Below are positions 35,102-45,802 of a DNA stretch of 64,000 nt, piece after piece. The notes beneath the pieces are model-generated. The model worked only from the letters and a program-made list of their open reading frames with translations. It was not told the DNA's origin and made no database searches. A program made the translations under genes and the position numbers. The stretch comes from Rhodococcus opacus B4 (GTDB taxonomy: Bacteria; Actinomycetota; Actinomycetes; Mycobacteriales; Mycobacteriaceae): positions 558,001 to 622,000 of the forward strand of contig NC_012522.1 in the NCBI RefSeq assembly GCF_000010805.1, in the 5' to 3' direction. Every line of letters begins with the position of its first letter. Position 1 is the first letter of the stretch.

Positions 35102-36142
35102 TCACAGGGTGTCGGAGAAGTCCTGACCCGGTGTGTTGCTGCCGGTCGTGCTCGCAGCGTCGTTCTTGTTCGCGGCACCGGACTTCCCGGACTTGCGTGA
35201 ACGCCGGAACCGGCCCGCGGACTCGGGGACGGTTGCGGCGGCCACGTCGAAGGACTCGTTCAGGTCGGCCGGCGCCGCGATCGTCGACGCCTCGTCGTCG
35301 TCGAGGGCACCCCACTCCTGCTCCGTGCGACGAGCCTTGCGGCGGTCGTTGATGCGGGCGATCTGCACGGCGATCTCGAACAGCAGGGTCAACGCGAACG
35401 CGAGCGCGAGCATCGAGAACGGGTCCTGACCGGGGGTGGCGATCGCGGCGAACACGAACAGGGCGAAGATCAGGCCACGACGCCACGCCTTGAGTTTCGC
35501 GTAGGGCAGGATACCGACGAAGTTCAGGGCGACGATGAGCAGCGGGATCTCGAAGCTGACACCGAAGATGATCAGCAGGTTGATGATGAACCCGAAGTAT
35601 TCCGCGCCGCCGAGTGCGGTGATCTGGACGTTGTCGCCGATCGTCAGCAGGAAGTGCAGGGCCTTCGCGACGACCACGTAGGCCAGGACGGCACCGGCGA
35701 TGAACAGCGCCGCGCCGGACACCACGAAGCCGATCGCGTAGCGGCGTTCCTTCGCGTACAGGCCGGGTGTGATGAACGCCCACAGCTGGTACAGCCAGAT
35801 GGGGCAGGCGAGGACGACGCCCGCCGTGAGCGCGACCTTGAAGCGGAGCATGAACTGCTCGAACGGTCCGGTCGCGAGGAGTCGGCACGACCCGTCGTTG
35901 CTCAGGTCGGCGCGGCTCGACTCCGGCAGCGAACAGTACGGTCCGCGCAGGAGCTCGCCGAGACTCTCGATGCCGAAGATCTGGTGGGAGTACCAGAAGA
36001 ATCCCACCGCTGTGGTGACCACGATGGCCAGCACCGACAGGAGCAGTCGCGTGCGCAGCTCGTAGAGGTGATCGACCAACGACATGGTGCCGTCGGGGTT
36101 GGTCCTCCGCTTGCTGTGGCGCGGATCGAACGGAATTCGCAC
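35102..36142 (-). CDS. tatC: Sec-independent protein translocase TatC
   Basis: 346 residues with six membrane helices. [20 protein letters not shown] is the TatC N-terminal signature, [16 protein letters not shown] and the [20 protein letters not shown] loop follow, and [18 protein letters not shown] is in helix 5. It recognises twin-arginine signal peptides. The C-terminal 80 residues are a charged cytoplasmic tail, longer than in E. coli, as in other actinobacteria. A 12 bp stem-loop separates it from tatA. Confidence 0.95.
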   Translation of the reverse strand: MRIPFDPRHSKRRTNPDGTMSLVDHLYELRTRLLLSVLAIVVTTAVGFFWYSHQIFGIESLGELLRGPYCSLPESSRADLSNDGSCRLLATGPFEQFMLRFKVALTAGVVLACPIWLYQLWAFITPGLYAKERRYAIGFVVSGAALFIAGAVLAYVVVAKALHFLLTIGDNVQITALGGAEYFGFIINLLIIFGVSFEIPLLIVALNFVGILPYAKLKAWRRGLIFALFVFAAIATPGQDPFSMLALAFALTLLFEIAVQIARINDRRKARRTEQEWGALDDDEASTIAAPADLNESFDVAAATVPESAGRFRRSRKSGKSGAANKNDAASTTGSNTPGQDFSDTL

Positions 36143-36171
36143 TGTTGTTCGCCCTAGTCTTGGTCAGCAGT

Positions 36172-36199
36172 CAACCGGGGTGAAGAGTCACCCCGGTTG
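36172..36199. other. Perfect 12 bp stem-loop between tatA and tatC
   Basis: CAACCGGGGTGA-AGAG-TCACCCCGGTTG. On the transcribed strand no T-run follows, so full termination is doubtful. It could attenuate or stabilise the message so that tatA is made in excess over tatC. Confidence 0.7.
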
Positions 36200-36213
36200 T
36201 CAGGCGGCTCGGG

Positions 36214-36495
36214 CTACGCCGACTTGGGCTCGGTGTGCTGCGGCTGCGGCTGCACCGGCGCCGGAGGGGTGACCGGTGCGGTGGTGGTGTCCGCCACGGG
36301 CAGCTCGGCGGGCGCGCTCTGCTGCGCGGTGGGCGCCGGCGTGCTGTTGTCGTTCTGCATCTCCTTGACCTCGCTCTTGAAGATGCGGAGCGAACGGCCG
36401 AGTCCACGAGCCGCATCGGGCAGCTTCTTGGAACCGAACAGGATGACGACGACCAGCGCGACGATGGCCCAGTGCCAGGGGCTCATGGCTCCCAT
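36214..36495 (-). CDS. tatA: Sec-independent protein translocase TatA
   Basis: 93 residues. A single N-terminal membrane helix ([20 protein letters not shown]) with the FGSKKLPD hinge is followed by an amphipathic helix ([19 protein letters not shown]) and a Pro-rich tail. It forms the variable pore of the Tat system. ATG 36495 has GGAGG 7 nt upstream; the next Met, three codons on, is less likely. Confidence 0.95.
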   Translation of the reverse strand: MGAMSPWHWAIVALVVVILFGSKKLPDAARGLGRSLRIFKSEVKEMQNDNSTPAPTAQQSAPAELPVADTTTAPVTPPAPVQPQPQHTEPKSA

Positions 36496-36567
36496 GATGA
36501 AACCTCCAAAAGATCAGGTGACCCCGATGCTACCGGACATACACGGCACCAGCCCGGTCGAAACCGG

Positions 36568-36834
36568 CTAGCTGCGCTGCCGTTTCCCTGCGGGTTTCCT
36601 GGGTCCCCGCTGTGAGCGCAGATCGGCGAGCAGGGCCTCCCCGGACCACTGCCGGTTCCCGCCCGCCTCGGCCTCGCGGATCAGCGCGACCAGACGCGCG
36701 TTCACGGGCGCCGCCGTCCCGGGCCCGGTGTCGAAGGCGATGTCGGAGGCACCGACCTCGATGTCCGATCCGTGCAGGTCCGTCAGTCTCAACCCGTGGT
36801 CACGGATCTCCGCCCCGACACGCTCCCGGCCCAT
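36568..36834 (-). CDS. Small conserved protein between pafC and tatA
   Basis: 88 residues. It begins 6 bp after the pafC stop and is read in the same run. The N-terminal half (EIRDHGLRLTDLHGSDIEVG) is ordered and the C-terminal end is basic (GPRKPAGKRQRS), suggesting nucleic-acid or membrane-surface contact. No family is recognised, and M. tuberculosis has no equivalent gene in this place as far as I recall. Confidence 0.65.
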   Translation of the reverse strand: MGRERVGAEIRDHGLRLTDLHGSDIEVGASDIAFDTGPGTAAPVNARLVALIREAEAGGNRQWSGEALLADLRSQRGPRKPAGKRQRS

Positions 36835-36840
36835 CGCCGC

Positions 36841-37821
36841 TCATGCCTCGACGGCCTCGTACGCGGACAGCGCCTCCACGGCCCGGCGGCGCACCTCATG
36901 GACCAGTTCGGGCGGTCCGAGCACGGTGATTCCGGAACCGAAGCCGAGCACGAGCCGGGCCATCCACTCCAGCGCCCCGTAACTCATGGTCGCCTCGACC
37001 GACCCGTCGGCGGCAACCGTGGCCACATCCATCGGGTAGTAGTCGAGCACCCACACGCAGTCGGCGCCGATGTGCAATCGCGCTTGGGGCAGAGACGCGT
37101 CGCCGCTGAACAACTCCAGGTTGGAGTCCCGGACGAGAGCCTGCGCCGGCGGGGTCGACGCCTCGTCCAGTTCGGTGGCGGCGTCGATCCGGTCGAGACG
37201 GAACAGCCGGACCCCCTCGGCCTGCCTGCACCACGCCTGCAGATAGCTGTGATTGTCGACCAGCACGATCCGCACCGGGTCCACGGTGCGCTCGGTGACC
37301 CGGTCCCGGGATGCCGAGTAGTACGTCAGGTGGAGTGCCCGCCGGCGATGGAGGGCGGAGCGCACCGCGGCCGCGACGGGATCTTCCGCCACGTCCTCCA
37401 CCGCGGCCCGCTCGGACGCCGGGGTCACCGCCGCGCGGGCCGCCGCCGTGCCCGCGGCGTCCTCGATCTTCGCGATCGCACTGTGCGCCGCGGACGGGTC
37501 GACCATGCCCGGCATCTCCACCAGCGAACGCAGGGCAATCAGCAGGGCGGTCGCTTCGGTGGACGTCAACCGCAGCGGACGGTCGATGCCCGCCGAGAAC
37601 GTCACCTCGATGCTTTCCTCGGAGAACGACAGGTCGATCAGGTCACCGGGCCCGTAGCCGGGCAGCCCGCACACCCACAACTGGTTGAGGTCGGACATCA
37701 GCTGTGTGGTGGTGACGCCCAGTTCGGCGGCGGCCTCGGCGGCACTCATCCCGGGGTTCGCGATGAAATACGGCACCAGATTGAGAAGCCGGGACAGCCG
37801 CGACGACAGCCGGTTGCTCAC
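36841..37821 (-). CDS. pafC: PafC, WYL-domain regulator subunit
   Basis: 326 residues from GTG 37821. An N-terminal HTH (LLNLVPYFIANPGMSAAEAA, LGVTTTQLMSDLNQL) is followed by a WYL domain (ALHLTYYSASRDRVTERTVD, then WCRQAEGVRLFRLDRI) and a C-terminal extension. With PafB it forms the transcription activator of the RecA-independent DNA-damage response in mycobacteria. The start overlaps the pafB stop by 4 bp. Confidence 0.92.
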   Translation of the reverse strand: MSNRLSSRLSRLLNLVPYFIANPGMSAAEAAAELGVTTTQLMSDLNQLWVCGLPGYGPGDLIDLSFSEESIEVTFSAGIDRPLRLTSTEATALLIALRSLVEMPGMVDPSAAHSAIAKIEDAAGTAAARAAVTPASERAAVEDVAEDPVAAAVRSALHRRRALHLTYYSASRDRVTERTVDPVRIVLVDNHSYLQAWCRQAEGVRLFRLDRIDAATELDEASTPPAQALVRDSNLELFSGDASLPQARLHIGADCVWVLDYYPMDVATVAADGSVEATMSYGALEWMARLVLGFGSGITVLGPPELVHEVRRRAVEALSAYEAVEA

Positions 37822-38810
37822 GACGTCACCCCTTCCCCTGCGGCGTCCTTCAGCTTGGTCAGCACATCGTGTCGTAGTTCGGGCGGATCGAGGACCAGGG
37901 CGTCCGCCCCGTGGCCCGCGACCAGCCGCGCGATCCAGTCCCGGGAGTGGATGGGAATCCGGAGCACGGTGCCGCTGCGCTCGTTCACCCGCTTCTCCTC
38001 CGCGGTGGTCGCCAGTCGGCGCAGTTCCTGGGCCCGGCCCTCCGCCACCCACACGGTGGCGGTACCGGTGACCTCGCCCGAACCGGTGACCCGGTCGACG
38101 ATGTCCCGGAGGTCGACATCCGCGGGTTTGTGGACGACCCCTGACGGCCCGAACTCCGTCACGTCGTCACCGATCCGCGACAGCCTGAACGTCCGGACGG
38201 CGCCCCGGTCGACGTCGTGACCGACGAGGTACCACCGGCCGTGGGCGGTGACGACACCCCACGGTTCCACGGTGCGTTCGGTGTACGGCTCGTTGAGCGC
38301 ACCGCGGTGCGGGAAGTGCACGGCGCGGCCGGCATCGACCGCCGCTAGCAACTTCCCGAGCGCCGGTTCGGAGCCGCGGGTACGGGCGGGCACCGCCGTG
38401 ATCGGGGTGGCCGCCGAATCCGGATCCACCTGCACACCCGCCGCACGCAACTTCAGCAGCGCCCCCTGCGCCGCAGACGTCAACTCCGGCGACTCCCACA
38501 ACTGGACCGCCACCGCGACCGCCGCCGACTCCTCCTGGTCGAGGTCGATGTCGGGTAGCTCGTACGCGTTGCGGTTGATCCGGTAGCCCTCGACCGTCGA
38601 GAAACGCGACGCCTGCCCGGTCTCGAGGGGGACACCGAGATCCCGCAACTCGTTCTTGTCGCGTTCGAACATGCGGCTGAACGCCTCGTCGCTGGCGGAG
38701 TCGGCGTACCCGGCAACGCTCTCGCGAATCTTCTCGGCGGTGAGGAACTGTCTGGTGGACAGCAAACAGATCACCAGGTTCATCAAGCGCTCGATCTTGG
38801 AAGTCGGCAC
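37818..38810 (-). CDS. pafB: PafB, WYL-domain regulator subunit
   Basis: 330 residues from GTG 38810. The HTH segment (LVICLLSTRQFLTAEKIRES, FERDKNELRDLGVPLE) is followed by a WYL domain (EPYTERTVEPWGVVTAHGRW, YLVGHDVDRGAVRTFRLSRI). It partners PafC. The longer in-frame opening further upstream has no support. The gap to pafA is 47 bp. Confidence 0.92.
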   Translation of the reverse strand: MPTSKIERLMNLVICLLSTRQFLTAEKIRESVAGYADSASDEAFSRMFERDKNELRDLGVPLETGQASRFSTVEGYRINRNAYELPDIDLDQEESAAVAVAVQLWESPELTSAAQGALLKLRAAGVQVDPDSAATPITAVPARTRGSEPALGKLLAAVDAGRAVHFPHRGALNEPYTERTVEPWGVVTAHGRWYLVGHDVDRGAVRTFRLSRIGDDVTEFGPSGVVHKPADVDLRDIVDRVTGSGEVTGTATVWVAEGRAQELRRLATTAEEKRVNERSGTVLRIPIHSRDWIARLVAGHGADALVLDPPELRHDVLTKLKDAAGEGVTS

Positions 38811-38857
38811 GCCCGGAAGCCTAGTGGGTGAGCCGCATCCGGACTCCCCGAGCGCCG

Positions 38858-40216
38858 CTACATCGAGGCAATCAGCCGCTCCACCCGCTCGTCCACCGAC
38901 CGGAACGGATCCTTGCACAGCACGGTCCGCTGGGCCTGGTCGTTGAGCTTGAGATGCACCCAGTCGACCGTGAAGTCGCGTCCGGCCTCCTGCGCGGCGG
39001 TGATGAACTCGCCGCGCAGCTTCGCCCGGGTGGTCTGCGGCGGCGTGTCCACCGCGGCCTCGATGGTCTCGTCCTCGGTGATCCGCTTGACCAGCCCCTT
39101 GCGCTGCAGCACGTCGAACACGCCGCGACCGCGTTTGATGTCGTGGTACGCGAGATCGAGTTGCGCGATCTTCGGGTCGGCCAGTTCGAAGCCGTGCCGG
39201 TCCTGGTACCGCTGGAACAGCTTGCGCTTGATCACCCAGTCGATCTCCGTGTCGACCTTCGCGAAGTCCTGCGTCTCGACGGCGTCCAGCATGCGGCCCC
39301 ACAGGTCGACCACCTGCGTGACCTGCGGATCGGGGTCGCGGTTCTGCAGGTGCTCGACCGCGCGAGCGTGATACTCCCGCTGGATGTCGAGGGCACTGGC
39401 CTGCCTGCCGCCGGCCAGCCGCACCGGGCGGCGGCCGGTGACGTCGTGGCTGACCTCGCGGATGGCGCGGATCGGGTTGTCGAGCGCGAAGTCGCGGAAC
39501 GACACCCCGGCCTCGATCATCTCGAGTACGAGCGCCGCCGTGCCCACCTTCAGCATCGTGGTGGACTCGGACATGTTCGAGTCGCCGACGATCACGTGCA
39601 GGCGGCGGTACTTCTCCGCGTCGGCGTGCGGCTCGTCCCGGGTGTTGATGATGGGCCGGGACCGCGTGGTCGCCGAGGACACACCCTCCCAGATGTGCTC
39701 GGCGCGCTGTGACAGGCAGAACGTGGCCGCCTTCGGCGTCTGCAGCACCTTGCCGGCGCCGCAGATCAGCTGCCGCGTCACCAGGAACGGGAGCAGGACG
39801 TCCGAGATCCGGGAGAATTCACCGGCCCGCGCCACGAGGAAGTTCTCGTGACAGCCGTACGAATTGCCCGCCGAGTCCGTGTTGTTCTTGAACAGGTAGA
39901 TGTCGCCGCCGATGCCTTCCTCGGCGAGCCGCTGCTCGGCATCGATCAGCAGTTCCTCGAGTACGCGCTCACCGGCCCGGTCGTGGTTGACCAACTGGAT
40001 GAGGTTGTCGCACTCGGCCGTCGCGTATTCGGGGTGCGAGCCGACGTCCAGATACAGGCGGGCACCGTTCCGGAGGAACACGTTGGAGCTCCGGCCCCAC
40101 GACACCACCCGCCGGAACAGGTAGCGCGCAACCTCGTCCGGGCTCAGTCGCCTGTGACCATGGAAGGTGCAGGTCACACCGAACTCTGTCTCAATTCCCA
40201 TGATTCGTCGCTGCAC
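38858..40216 (-). CDS. pafA: Pup-protein ligase PafA
   Basis: 452 residues from GTG 40216, the length of the M. tuberculosis enzyme, which begins [12 protein letters not shown] as here. It belongs to the carboxylate-amine/glutamine-synthetase-like superfamily: [12 protein letters not shown] holds the metal Glu, [17 protein letters not shown] the catalytic Asp and Glu, and [18 protein letters not shown] the nucleotide part. It uses ATP to link the C-terminal Glu of Pup to target lysines. First gene of the paf-tat-helY run. Confidence 0.95.
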   Translation of the reverse strand: MQRRIMGIETEFGVTCTFHGHRRLSPDEVARYLFRRVVSWGRSSNVFLRNGARLYLDVGSHPEYATAECDNLIQLVNHDRAGERVLEELLIDAEQRLAEEGIGGDIYLFKNNTDSAGNSYGCHENFLVARAGEFSRISDVLLPFLVTRQLICGAGKVLQTPKAATFCLSQRAEHIWEGVSSATTRSRPIINTRDEPHADAEKYRRLHVIVGDSNMSESTTMLKVGTAALVLEMIEAGVSFRDFALDNPIRAIREVSHDVTGRRPVRLAGGRQASALDIQREYHARAVEHLQNRDPDPQVTQVVDLWGRMLDAVETQDFAKVDTEIDWVIKRKLFQRYQDRHGFELADPKIAQLDLAYHDIKRGRGVFDVLQRKGLVKRITEDETIEAAVDTPPQTTRAKLRGEFITAAQEAGRDFTVDWVHLKLNDQAQRTVLCKDPFRSVDERVERLIASM

Positions 40217-40280
40217 ACCTCGACAGTACAACGCCGATCACCCGGCGGAGCGGGAAAACCGTCCGGCGACACTCCGCGCC

Positions 40281-40286
40281 TACGCT
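40281..40286 (+). promoter_or_regulatory. -10 box TACGCT for a leaderless gene
   Basis: TACGCT ends 6 nt before GTG 40293 and no ribosome site is visible, consistent with a leaderless transcript divergent from pafA. Confidence 0.45.
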
Positions 40287-40292
40287 GAGACG

Positions 40293-41756
40293 GTGAACCG
40301 ACACCTGCACCGCATCCACCGGGTCGACGAGATCGTGTTCGGCCGCAGCGCCGATCTCCGCCCGTCCGGGGTCGACCGGGCGATGCGCTTCCTCAGCCAC
40401 GCGGCCGACAAGGGGGTCCTGTGGTGGTGTGTGGCGGCACTGCTGGGACTGGTCGGCGGACGTGCCCGGCGCGGTGCCGTGCGGGGCCTGCTGTCGCTCG
40501 CGATGGCGAGCGGTCTGGCCAACGGCATCCTCAAGCCGGTGTTCCCACGGCGGCGCCCTCCCGCCCGCGCGTGGACGAACGTGCTGCGCGGCGTGCCGAT
40601 TCCCCGGTCCTCGTCCTTCCCGTCGGGACATTCGGCGTCGGCGGCGGCGTTCACCACCGGTGTCGCCCTGGAATCGCCCGCGGCCGGTGCCGCACTCGCT
40701 CCCCTCGCGGCCGCGGTCGCGTACTCCCGGGTGCACAACGGCGTGCACTGGCCGTCGGACGTCCTCGTCGGGCTGATGCTGGGTGGGGCCGTCGCTTCCG
40801 GAACCCGCCGCTGGTGGGCGGTGCGCACCGAAGACCCGGCGGAGCTGGGCCCCGCAGTCGACGCGCCGGCGCTGCCGGGCGGTGAAGGCCTCCTCGTACT
40901 GGTGAACCAGGAGTCCGGGCCGGACACCGTGGATCCCAGCGAGGAGATCGCGACCGCACTCCCGAAGGCTCACGTGCGCGCCCTCGACACCGACCGCGAT
41001 TTCGCCGAGCAACTCGACGCCTGGGTGGCCGAGACGAATCCGCGGGCACTCGGGGTGTGCGGCGGAGACGGAACCGTGGTCGCCGTCGCATCTGCGGCGG
41101 CGCGTCACACCCTGCCACTGGCGGTGTTCCCCGGCGGCACACTCAATCACTTCGCGCGGGACGCCGGCGTTCCCGAGATCTCGGACACGGCAACGGCCGT
41201 CGAGACCGGACATGCGGTTCTCGTGGATCAGGCCGTCGTCCACACCGACGTCGCCGAACCCGCGCCGTTCCTCAACACCGCCAGTCTCGGTGGCTATCCG
41301 GACGCGGTGCGACTACGGGAGAAGTGGCAGCCCCGGTACGGGAAGTGGCCCGCGGCCTGTGCGGCGATGATCAGAATTCTCGCCGCGGCGACACCGCTCG
41401 CCGTCACCCTCGACGGCAGGCCCGTGAACGTCTGGATGCTGTTCGTGGGGAACGGTCGGTACTCCCCCGGCGATCAGGTTCCGATGTCGCGCCCAGCCAT
41501 CACCGGCGGACTGCTCGACGTCCGGTACGTGCGAGCCGACCGGCGGGCGTCCCGGCCGCGGCTGCTGTTCGCCGCCGTGACCGGGACGCTCGGAAGCAGC
41601 CGGGTGTACGTGCGATCCCTCGTGCCCCGGCTCACCGTCCGGGTGAACGGCGCACCTGTCGCGCTGGCCACCGATGGTGAAGTGGTGACCGACGCCCGGA
41701 GGTTCGAGTTCCGGACGGTGCCCGGAGCGATCGCCGTGTACCGACCTCAGTCCTGA
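40293..41756 (+). CDS. PAP2 phosphatase - diacylglycerol kinase fusion
   Basis: 487 residues. The N-terminal half is a membrane PAP2 domain with all three acid-phosphatase motifs: [22 protein letters not shown] and [16 protein letters not shown]. The C-terminal half, from about residue 195, is a DAGK/LCB5 catalytic domain: [16 protein letters not shown] is the nucleotide-binding loop, and [12 protein letters not shown] and [11 protein letters not shown] follow. The two activities, lipid phosphatase and lipid kinase, in one chain suggest recycling of a lipid headgroup, for example in undecaprenyl or diacylglycerol turnover. This is inferred. Its 3' end overlaps prcA by 10 bp in convergent orientation. 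Confidence 0.88.
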   Translation: MNRHLHRIHRVDEIVFGRSADLRPSGVDRAMRFLSHAADKGVLWWCVAALLGLVGGRARRGAVRGLLSLAMASGLANGILKPVFPRRRPPARAWTNVLRGVPIPRSSSFPSGHSASAAAFTTGVALESPAAGAALAPLAAAVAYSRVHNGVHWPSDVLVGLMLGGAVASGTRRWWAVRTEDPAELGPAVDAPALPGGEGLLVLVNQESGPDTVDPSEEIATALPKAHVRALDTDRDFAEQLDAWVAETNPRALGVCGGDGTVVAVASAAARHTLPLAVFPGGTLNHFARDAGVPEISDTATAVETGHAVLVDQAVVHTDVAEPAPFLNTASLGGYPDAVRLREKWQPRYGKWPAACAAMIRILAAATPLAVTLDGRPVNVWMLFVGNGRYSPGDQVPMSRPAITGGLLDVRYVRADRRASRPRLLFAAVTGTLGSSRVYVRSLVPRLTVRVNGAPVALATDGEVVTDARRFEFRTVPGAIAVYRPQS

Positions 41757-42526
41757 GGGTCGGCCGGCTTCGTCTCGGTGTCCGGCTTCGGCTCCGGAGC
41801 GGATTCCGAGGCGGCCGCCGGCGCTGCGGGAACCAGCTGTTCGAGCGCGGCTCCGGCGATCCGCCGGAATGCGCGGCGAGGACGGGACTGATCGAGCACG
41901 GCCACCTCGAGGCTGGCCACGTCGACGTTCCGCTTCTCGCCCTCCCCCGCACCGCCCTGGCGCAGAGCGTTGACCGCGATGCCGACCGCAGCCTCGAGAT
42001 CGAGGTCGGCACGGTACGACTCGCGCATGGCGGTCGCGATCGGCTCCGTCGTGCCACCCATCACCACGAAATGCTGTTCGTCGACGATGGATCCGTCGTA
42101 CGTGATGCGGTACAGCTGGGGCGCCTTCGGGCTGCCCACCCGTCCGACCTCCGCGACGCAGATCTCCACCTCGTACGGCTTGGGCTGTTCGGTGAAGATC
42201 GTGCCCAGGGTCTGCGCGTACGCGTTGGCCAGCGATCGGCCCGTCACGTCACGGCGGTCGTAGGAGTAGCCGCGCATGTCGGCGTGGACGATCCCGGCGC
42301 GCCGCAGGTTCTCGAACTCGTTGTACTTGCCGACGGCGGCGAAGCCGAGCCGGTCGTACAGTTCACTGACCTTGTGCAGGGCGGTGGACGGATTCTCCGC
42401 GACGAACAGCACGCCGTCGCGGAACGTGAGAACCACGACGCTGCGTCCCCGGGCAATTCCCTTGCGCGCCAGTTCCGAGCGGTCCCGCATGATCTGCTCG
42501 GCGGAGGCGTAATACGGCATGGTCAT
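41747..42526 (-). CDS. prcA: 20S proteasome alpha subunit
   Basis: 259 residues. [20 protein letters not shown] is the N-terminal gate and helix H0, and the rest is the NTN-hydrolase fold without a catalytic Thr. The C-terminal 25 residues are a Pro/Glu-rich tail. It forms the outer rings to which the ARC ATPase docks. The start overlaps prcB by 4 bp. Confidence 0.95.
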   Translation of the reverse strand: MTMPYYASAEQIMRDRSELARKGIARGRSVVVLTFRDGVLFVAENPSTALHKVSELYDRLGFAAVGKYNEFENLRRAGIVHADMRGYSYDRRDVTGRSLANAYAQTLGTIFTEQPKPYEVEICVAEVGRVGSPKAPQLYRITYDGSIVDEQHFVVMGGTTEPIATAMRESYRADLDLEAAVGIAVNALRQGGAGEGEKRNVDVASLEVAVLDQSRPRRAFRRIAGAALEQLVPAAPAAASESAPEPKPDTETKPADPQD

Positions 42527-43407
42527 CGCGCAGACCCCCCTTCTTCGGTGCGCTCGGCGACGATGCGCCGAGCCAACTCGGACGTCGTCTCCTCGGACAC
42601 GTGGACGGCACCGGCCTGGGTGATCGTGACCGCGGTCGGGTAGATGCCGCGGGTCAGGTCGGGCCCACCGGTGGCCGAGTCGTCGTCGGCCGCGTCGTAC
42701 AGCGATTCGATGGCCGCCCGCAGGGCAGTCTCCTCGTCGCTGTCCGGCGAGTAGATCTTCTTCAGCGCCGACTTCGCGAACAGCGACCCCGAACCGACCG
42801 CGTGGTATCCGGCGCGTTCCTCGTAGCGGCCGCCGACGACGTCGTACGAGACGATGCGGCCCGCCCGGGCCTCTTCGTCCGCGTCGAGGTCGTAGCCGAC
42901 CAGCAGCGGGACGACCGCGAGACCCTGCATCGCCGCCCCGAGGTTGCCCCGCACCATCGACGCCAGGCGGTTGGCCTTACCGTCGAACGTCAGCGGAACG
43001 CCCTCGATCTTCTCGTAGTGCTCGAGTTCGACGGCGAACAGGCGCACCAGTTCGATGGCGATGCCCGCGGTGCCGGCGATACCGGCCGCCGAGTACTCGT
43101 CGGTGACGTACACCTTCTCGACGTCCCGGCTGGCGATCAGGTTGCCCTGGGTCGCGCGCCGGTCGCCTGCGAGCAGGACGCCGCCCTTGTAGGTGAGCGC
43201 CACGATCGTCGTTCCGTGCGGTGCGAGATCACCGCTCTCCATCCCGTCACCACCCCGTGTCGAGTGCGAACGATGGCCGATCCGATTCTCCGGCAGCAAT
43301 TCTGGTGCGTGACCACGCAGATATTCGGTGAACGAGCTCAGATTCGAACCGAAACTGAGCCTCGTGTCACCGTCGCCTGTCCGCAATGCCGGTCGATCCG
43401 CCGTCAC
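42523..43407 (-). CDS. prcB: 20S proteasome beta subunit
   Basis: 294 residues from GTG 43407. A 65-residue propeptide ends at [13 protein letters not shown], making Thr66 the catalytic N-terminal residue after self-cleavage; the propeptide length equals that known for Rhodococcus erythropolis beta subunits. Catalytic Asp and Lys are in the [11 protein letters not shown] region. It overlaps pup by 4 bp at its start and prcA by 4 bp at its end. Confidence 0.96.
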   Translation of the reverse strand: MTADRPALRTGDGDTRLSFGSNLSSFTEYLRGHAPELLPENRIGHRSHSTRGGDGMESGDLAPHGTTIVALTYKGGVLLAGDRRATQGNLIASRDVEKVYVTDEYSAAGIAGTAGIAIELVRLFAVELEHYEKIEGVPLTFDGKANRLASMVRGNLGAAMQGLAVVPLLVGYDLDADEEARAGRIVSYDVVGGRYEERAGYHAVGSGSLFAKSALKKIYSPDSDEETALRAAIESLYDAADDDSATGGPDLTRGIYPTAVTITQAGAVHVSEETTSELARRIVAERTEEGGSAR

Positions 43408-43598
43408 TGGCCGCCCTTCTGGACATAGGCCCGGACGAAGTCCTCGGCGTTCTCCTCGAGCACGTCGTCGATCTCGTCGAGCAGGTCGTCGGTGTCCTCG
43501 GCCAGCTTTTCGCGACGTTCCTGACCAGCGGCACCGTCACCGCCCGGGGTGTCGTCCTCGTCGCCGCCGCCAGTTCGTTTGGTCTGCTCCTGCGCCAT
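43404..43598 (-). CDS. pup: Prokaryotic ubiquitin-like protein Pup
   Basis: 64 residues, the same length as M. tuberculosis Pup, from ATG 43598 with AAGGAGG upstream. The C-terminal helix is strongly conserved ([20 protein letters not shown]) and ends in KGGQ. The terminal Gln must be deamidated to Glu by Dop before PafA can ligate it. A longer in-frame reading upstream is rejected. Confidence 0.97.
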   Translation of the reverse strand: MAQEQTKRTGGGDEDDTPGGDGAAGQERREKLAEDTDDLLDEIDDVLEENAEDFVRAYVQKGGQ

Positions 43599-43767
43599 CG
43601 CCGCCGACCTCCTTGTGTGAAGGGAGCTCTTCTTCCGAGCGTCCTGTCCTGCCAAGCAGTCTGACTACATCATCCGCTCGGACCTTCACCCTACCGAGCG
43701 TCGCCGCCCCACGTGTGCCGACGCGACGGCGAGTTCCGGGCAGATCCGTCCGGGAACGGTCGACGGC

Positions 43768-45267
43768 TCAGTTCGTGAGCTCGTCGACGAGCTCTTTCGC
43801 GGTCTCCACCGACTCCAGCAACTCCCCCACGTGCGCCTTGCTGCCCCGCAGCGGCTCGAGCGTGGGAATGCGGACCAGGGAGTCGCCACCGAGGTCGAAG
43901 ATCACCGAATCCCAGCTCGCCGCCGCGATGTCGGCACCGAACTTGCGCAGGCACTCGCCGCGGAAGTAGGCGCGCGTGTCGGTGGGCGGAGTGTCGACGG
44001 CGTCCAGCACCGCCTGCTCGGAGACGAGGCGCTCCATCGACCCGCGGGCGACGAGCCGGTTGTACAGGCCCTTGTCGAGGCGGACGTCCGAGTACTGCAG
44101 GTCGACCAGGTGCAGTCGCGGCGCGGACCAGTTGAGGCCCTCCCGGTTCCGGAAACCCTCGAGCAGCCGCAGCTTGGCCGGCCAGTCCAGCAGGTGCGCG
44201 CATTCCATCGGGTCCCGCTCGAGGAGGTCGAGCACCATCGCCCACTTCTCCAGCAGATCGGCCACACGGGGGTCGTCGTTGCCCTCGGCGGACATGAACT
44301 TGTCGACCCGGTCCAGGTAGATCCGCTGCAACGCAAGCCCGGTCAGTTCCCGGCCGTCGGCCAGGGCGACCGTGGCGCGCAGCGTCGGGTCGTGGCTGAT
44401 GTGATGCACGGCGGTGACCGGACGGGCCAGCTGCAGGTCGGTGAGGTCGACACCGGCTTCGATGAGATCGAGAACCAGCGCCGTCGTCCCGACCTTCAGG
44501 TACGTCGACATCTCGGCGAGGTTCGCGTCGCCGATGATGACGTGCAGGCGCCGGTACTTGTCCGCGTCGGCGTGCGGTTCGTCGCGGGTGTTGATGATGC
44601 CGCGCTTGAGTGTGGTCTCGAGCCCGACCTCGACCTCGATGTAGTCGGCCCGCTGGGACAGCTGGAAACCGGCCTCGTCACCGGACTGGCCGATGCCCAC
44701 CCGGCCGGACCCGCAGATCACCTGACGGGACGCGAAGAACGGCGTCAGCCCGTTGATCACCGCGGAGAACGGCGTGGCCCGGGACATCAGGTAGTTCTCG
44801 TGGGTGCCGTACGACGCGCCCTTGCCGTCCACGTTGTTCTTGTACAGCTGCAGTCGCGGGGCGCCGGGGACGCTCGACGCGTGCCGGGCGGCCGCCTCCA
44901 TCACGCGTTCGCCGGCCTTGTCCCAGATGACGGCGTCCAGGGGGTCGGTCACTTCCGGGGCCGAGTACTCGGGGTGCGCGTGGTCGACGTACAGCCGGGC
45001 GCCGTTGGTGAGGATCATGTTGGCCGCGCCGACCTCGTCGGCGTCGATCACCGGCGCCGGGCCGCTGAGCCGGCCCAGATCGAATCCGCGGGCGTCCCGC
45101 AGCGGGGATTCCACCTCGTAATCCCATCGGGTGCGCTTGGCGCGCGGCACTCCCGCTGCGGCCGCGTAGGCCAGCACCGCCTGGGTGGACGTCAAGATCG
45201 GATTGGCCGAAGGCTCGCTGGGTGAGGAGATTCCGTACTCGACTTCGACACCGATGATCCGCTGCAT
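43768..45267 (-). CDS. dop: Pup deamidase / depupylase Dop
   Basis: 499 residues, homologous to Paf[21 protein letters not shown] opens the fold, [15 protein letters not shown] carries the catalytic Asp, and [20 protein letters not shown] the nucleotide part. It deamidates Pup-Gln to Pup-Glu and removes Pup from substrates. It is separated from pup by about 170 bp, and from the next gene upstream by 74 bp. Confidence 0.95.
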   Translation of the reverse strand: MQRIIGVEVEYGISSPSEPSANPILTSTQAVLAYAAAAGVPRAKRTRWDYEVESPLRDARGFDLGRLSGPAPVIDADEVGAANMILTNGARLYVDHAHPEYSAPEVTDPLDAVIWDKAGERVMEAAARHASSVPGAPRLQLYKNNVDGKGASYGTHENYLMSRATPFSAVINGLTPFFASRQVICGSGRVGIGQSGDEAGFQLSQRADYIEVEVGLETTLKRGIINTRDEPHADADKYRRLHVIIGDANLAEMSTYLKVGTTALVLDLIEAGVDLTDLQLARPVTAVHHISHDPTLRATVALADGRELTGLALQRIYLDRVDKFMSAEGNDDPRVADLLEKWAMVLDLLERDPMECAHLLDWPAKLRLLEGFRNREGLNWSAPRLHLVDLQYSDVRLDKGLYNRLVARGSMERLVSEQAVLDAVDTPPTDTRAYFRGECLRKFGADIAAASWDSVIFDLGGDSLVRIPTLEPLRGSKAHVGELLESVETAKELVDELTN

Positions 45268-45341
45268 GCTGCCGAGCCTATGCGATCACCCACGCCACCC
45301 GGCGGCACACTCCTGCCGCGCGAGCCGTGGGCGTCCGGCGC

Positions 45342-45719
45342 CTAGCCCGGCGAGCACTCCAGGTACTGGTCCGCCGAGATCGCCTCGAGCACGGTCCGGA
45401 CCCCGGGCGGGGCCCACGAGTGGGTGCCGTCGGTGCCGATTCGAGGGTCCGTCAGGTGCACCGTCCGGCGACGCGTCACGATGGTGCATCCGCCCGCCGC
45501 CACCACGTTTCGCACCCAGTCGCTGCGCGCTCCGTATGTGAGGGCGAACCGGTAGCGGCCGTCCACGACGAACACGTTGACGGGTGTGTGATACGACTTC
45601 CCCGACTTCCGGCCCCGGTGCTCGACCATGGCGAAACCGGGCAGGATGCTCGCGACATGACGGCTCACCCGGTTGGTGACGACCCGGTTGAAACGGGCGA
45701 TCGAACGCGGCAACGCCAT
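45342..45719 (-). CDS. Deazaflavin (F420)-dependent nitroreductase family protein
   Basis: 125 residues. RFNRVVTNRVSRHVASILPG, HRGRKSGKSYHTPVNVF and YGARSDWVRNVVAAGGCTIV are typical of the Ddn/Rv3547 family that uses F420H2. The chemistry is probably reduction of a quinone or unsaturated lactone; the substrate is unknown. It sits inside the proteasome gene neighbourhood, and no link to pupylation is known. Confidence 0.85.
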   Translation of the reverse strand: MALPRSIARFNRVVTNRVSRHVASILPGFAMVEHRGRKSGKSYHTPVNVFVVDGRYRFALTYGARSDWVRNVVAAGGCTIVTRRRTVHLTDPRIGTDGTHSWAPPGVRTVLEAISADQYLECSPG

Positions 45720-45802
45720 GAACTCTCACCCCTTCGGTACCGGAACGAGCAACCGACCTCGACAGTACCGACGTTCGCCGGAGGTGCTGGCAGGATCGAC
45801 TC

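Noticed and set aside
32321-35200. Plus-strand open frame of 959 codons opposite helY
   Set aside because: Antisense shadow of a complete helicase with all motifs on the minus strand.
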